Shown here: positions 62,574-64,000 of the stretch, one piece after another
Position numbering within the stretch: position 1 is the first letter of the stretch
Layout of the letters: each line of letters starts with the position of its first letter
Assembly: GCA_017534595.1 (NCBI GenBank)
Contig: JAFXVY010000098.1
Location: 1 to 64,000 of the forward strand
DNA length: 64,000 nt
DNA from: Ruminococcus sp.
GTDB lineage: Bacteria > Bacillota > Clostridia > Oscillospirales > Ruminococcaceae
Direction of reading: 5' to 3'
Made by a program: the position numbers and the translations under genes
Notes under the pieces: generated by a model
What the model was told of the DNA's origin: nothing
Seen by the model: the letters and a program-made list of their open reading frames with translations, nothing else
Database searches by the model: none

Positions 62574-62589
62574 GGTCTCCCCTCCTGTC

Positions 62590-62626
62590 AAAAAGCCGCT
62601 GCGGGCCGCATTTCAGCCCGCAGCGG
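62590..62626 (-). terminator. Terminator after the SH3-like gene
   Basis: Read on the minus strand, an 11-bp stem CCGCTGCGGGC / GCCCGCAGCGG around a nine-base loop is followed by CTTTTTGAC. It lies 20 bases after the stop of the gene at 62647. Confidence 0.88.
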
Positions 62627-62646
62627 ACATCCGCCGAGATATTTTT

Positions 62647-63219
62647 TTACTGTGCCGGAGCCTCCGCCGCTGCAGCAGCTGCCGCAGTGGTGGTCGTGGT
62701 ATCGCGCTGCACCGGCTCGGGGCTCAGAAAGCTTGCGAGCACATAGCCCACATAGTCGTTGCCGTCGGAATTGTGGAAGCCCACCTTGACATATCCGCTC
62801 TCGAGCCGCTCGTAGACCTTGACTCTGATGTTAGGCGACATACAGATCAGGTTCTCGGCCTTCTGGTCGCCGGAGGCCTTGAGCTGGACATAATTGGTTA
62901 TATACATCTGCTCCGACGCCGCCGCGGTCGTGGACGAGGTCTCGGGAGGAGCCGTCTCGGTGACAGAGGACGTTGTCTGCTCCGAAGCGGAGGTCTCCGG
63001 TGCAAGAGGCATCGAGGAGGTATACGAGGTCGCCGAATGATTGGTCACGGTACCCGTATAGATGCCCTCGGGGACATCCTTGCTGTTGCTCGCAAACAGG
63101 CTCTTGGCAAGCAGCACGATCACTCCGATGCTTATTGCCGCCACAATGATTATCACTATGATGTTCACGGCGTTCACAGACCCGAGGATATTGCCTCTGC
63201 TCTTTTCCTTTTTGCTCAA
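62647..63219 (-). CDS. Membrane-anchored SH3-like protein with Thr-rich linker
   Basis: The start is the TTG at 63219, nine bases after GGAGG. The 190-residue protein has a short basic cytoplasmic head, one membrane helix (about 17-40), then a Ser/Thr/Glu-rich linker and a domain of about 70 residues (IRVKVYERLESGYVKVGFH, YVGYVLASFLSPEP) resembling bacterial SH3 domains that bind cell wall. It ends in a Thr and Ala-rich tail. It probably touches the peptidoglycan; no catalytic domain is present. Confidence 0.75.
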   Translation of the reverse strand: MSKKEKSRGNILGSVNAVNIIVIIIVAAISIGVIVLLAKSLFASNSKDVPEGIYTGTVTNHSATSYTSSMPLAPETSASEQTTSSVTETAPPETSSTTAAASEQMYITNYVQLKASGDQKAENLICMSPNIRVKVYERLESGYVKVGFHNSDGNDYVGYVLASFLSPEPVQRDTTTTTAAAAAAAEAPAQ

Positions 63220-63263
63220 GCCAACCGACCTCCGTTCGACGGTATAATTCCTGTTATGACACT

Positions 63264-63292
63264 ATTATACCACGGCATTGTCAGATTGTCAA
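63264..63292 (-). promoter_or_regulatory. Promoter of the SH3-like gene
   Basis: TTGACA (63287-63292) and TATAAT (63264-63269) are 17 bases apart on the minus strand. The -35 box overlaps the last codons and the stop of rmuC. Confidence 0.8.
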
Positions 63293-64000
63293 TCGTTTGT
63301 GTCCAAATTGTCGGACAGAGAAACAGTATCTCCCGACCCGCCTCCGAGGACGGCTATGCTTTCATCCTCGGGCAGAGCCTCCACGTCCCGCAGGCTCCTG
63401 ATAATGGTGTTTGTCCGCGTGCCGACAAGGGTATCGAGGCTTGTCTGAGCGGTGCTGAGCTGCTTCTGAGTTTTCTCGAGGACGGTACCGAACTTGCCGA
63501 ACTCGGTCTTGACCGCTCCGAGCACCTTCCAGACCTCATTGGAACGCTTCTGTATGGCCAGCGTCCGGAAGCCCATCTGCAGCGAGTTGAGCAGCGCCGC
63601 CATAGTCGAGGGACCCGCAATGTTCACATTGAACTCCCTCTGTAAGCTCTCCATAAGCCCGCCGTTTACGGCCTCGGCGTAGAGCCCCTCAAATGGCAGG
63701 AACATTATCGCAAAGCTCGTGGTATGGGGCGGAGCTATGTACTTGTCGCTGATGTCCTTCGCGCAGGAGCGCAGCTCGTCGAAAAGCTGCTTCTTCGCGG
63801 TCTTGACCGCATCGGTGCTGCCGCTGTCGTAGGCTTCCTGGAGAGCTGAATAGCGGTCTCCGGGAAACTTGGAGTCTATCGGCAGATATACCGTGCTGCC
63901 GTCGGCTCCGGGGAGCTTTACCGCGAACTCGACGCGGTTGTTGGAACGGGGCACCACGGCCTTTTCCGTCTCATACTGCTCGGGAGCGAGTATATCCCGC
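63289..64000 (-). CDS. rmuC: DNA recombination protein RmuC (partial, 5' end outside window)
   Basis: The frame is open to the right edge of the window, so only the C-terminal 236 residues are seen. It has the RmuC core: NNRVEFAVKLPGADGSTVYLPIDSKFPGD, DISDKYIAPPHTTSFAIMFLPFEGLYAE and GPSTMAALLNSLQMGFRTLAIQKRS, followed by a coiled-coil tail. RmuC is a nuclease-like protein that limits inversion of short repeats. The listed start is the window edge, not a start codon; a GTG at 63957 in the same frame is probably internal. Confidence 0.95.
   Translation of the reverse strand, partial: RDILAPEQYETEKAVVPRSNNRVEFAVKLPGADGSTVYLPIDSKFPGDRYSALQEAYDSGSTDAVKTAKKQLFDELRSCAKDISDKYIAPPHTTSFAIMFLPFEGLYAEAVNGGLMESLQREFNVNIAGPSTMAALLNSLQMGFRTLAIQKRSNEVWKVLGAVKTEFGKFGTVLEKTQKQLSTAQTSLDTLVGTRTNTIIRSLRDVEALPEDESIAVLGGGSGDTVSLSDNLDTND

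Noticed and set aside
1..64000. tRNA, rRNA, prophage, transposase and toxin-antitoxin genes
   Set aside because: None was recognised on reading through both strands; small RNAs cannot be excluded without computation.

Overview
The window looks like chromosome of a Gram-positive, gut or rumen type anaerobe close to Ruminococcus (Oscillospiraceae). The signs are strong AGGAGG-type ribosome binding sites, TTGACA/TATAAT promoters with 17-bp spacing, no outer-membrane genes, Thr-rich linkers on surface proteins, a GH3 beta-glucosidase with the inverted domain order known from Ruminococcus albus, and glycogen genes. Genus is inferred from gene style, not from a marker gene. No tRNA, rRNA, phage or transposase gene was recognised.

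Layout. (1) 1-8.1 kb: type I-C CRISPR-Cas. A left-truncated array and its leader follow cas3-cas5-cas8c-cas7-cas4-cas1-cas2, all on the minus strand from one consensus promoter. Cas11c appears to be made from an internal start in cas8c, and cas4 lacks a normal start codon before its conserved N-terminus. (2) 8.2-15.9 kb: yjdF with a probable azaaromatic riboswitch leader, a lipoprotein metalloprotease, a CAP-domain surface protein, an AraC/GyrI regulator and a MutS-like ATPase. (3) 15.9-30.7 kb: a divergent LytTR response regulator / GHKL histidine kinase pair, bracketed by two 174-bp MITEs, followed by three FtsX-type ABC transporters. One transporter has a GAF domain fused to its ATPase, and one has a very large extracytoplasmic coiled coil. 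Matching 21-bp-spaced direct repeats in two promoters link the two-component pair to the first transporter. (4) 30.7-34 kb: a YfcC-like carrier and a VTT-acyltransferase fusion. (5) 34.1-44.2 kb: a four-gene signalling operon encoding an Hpt protein, an amino-acid-permease/histidine-kinase/receiver fusion, a double solute-binding/PAS/GGDEF protein and a hybrid kinase with two receivers. This is the best candidate for an undescribed system. (6) 44.2-64 kb: RNase Z, acetyltransferases (one reading frame carries an in-frame TAG), a Nudix hydrolase, an anchored surface protein, GH3, a STAS-kinase fusion, glycogen debranching enzyme and phosphorylase, VanW, YqeG, a flippase, a zinc peptidase, a membrane-anchored SH3-like protein and the 3' part of rmuC.

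How it fits together. The 34-44 kb operon has all parts of a branched phosphorelay: two membrane kinases with receivers, a free Hpt protein and a cyclic-di-GMP synthase that shares its PAS sensor with one kinase. An amino-acid-like ligand is suggested by the permease and solute-binding domains. The 16-22 kb locus resembles a peptide-sensing or envelope-stress module in which LytTR regulator, kinase and ABC exporter share an operator. Start codons were chosen from Shine-Dalgarno spacing, and several differ from the longest open frame. Family calls come from motif recognition by eye; no database search was run.
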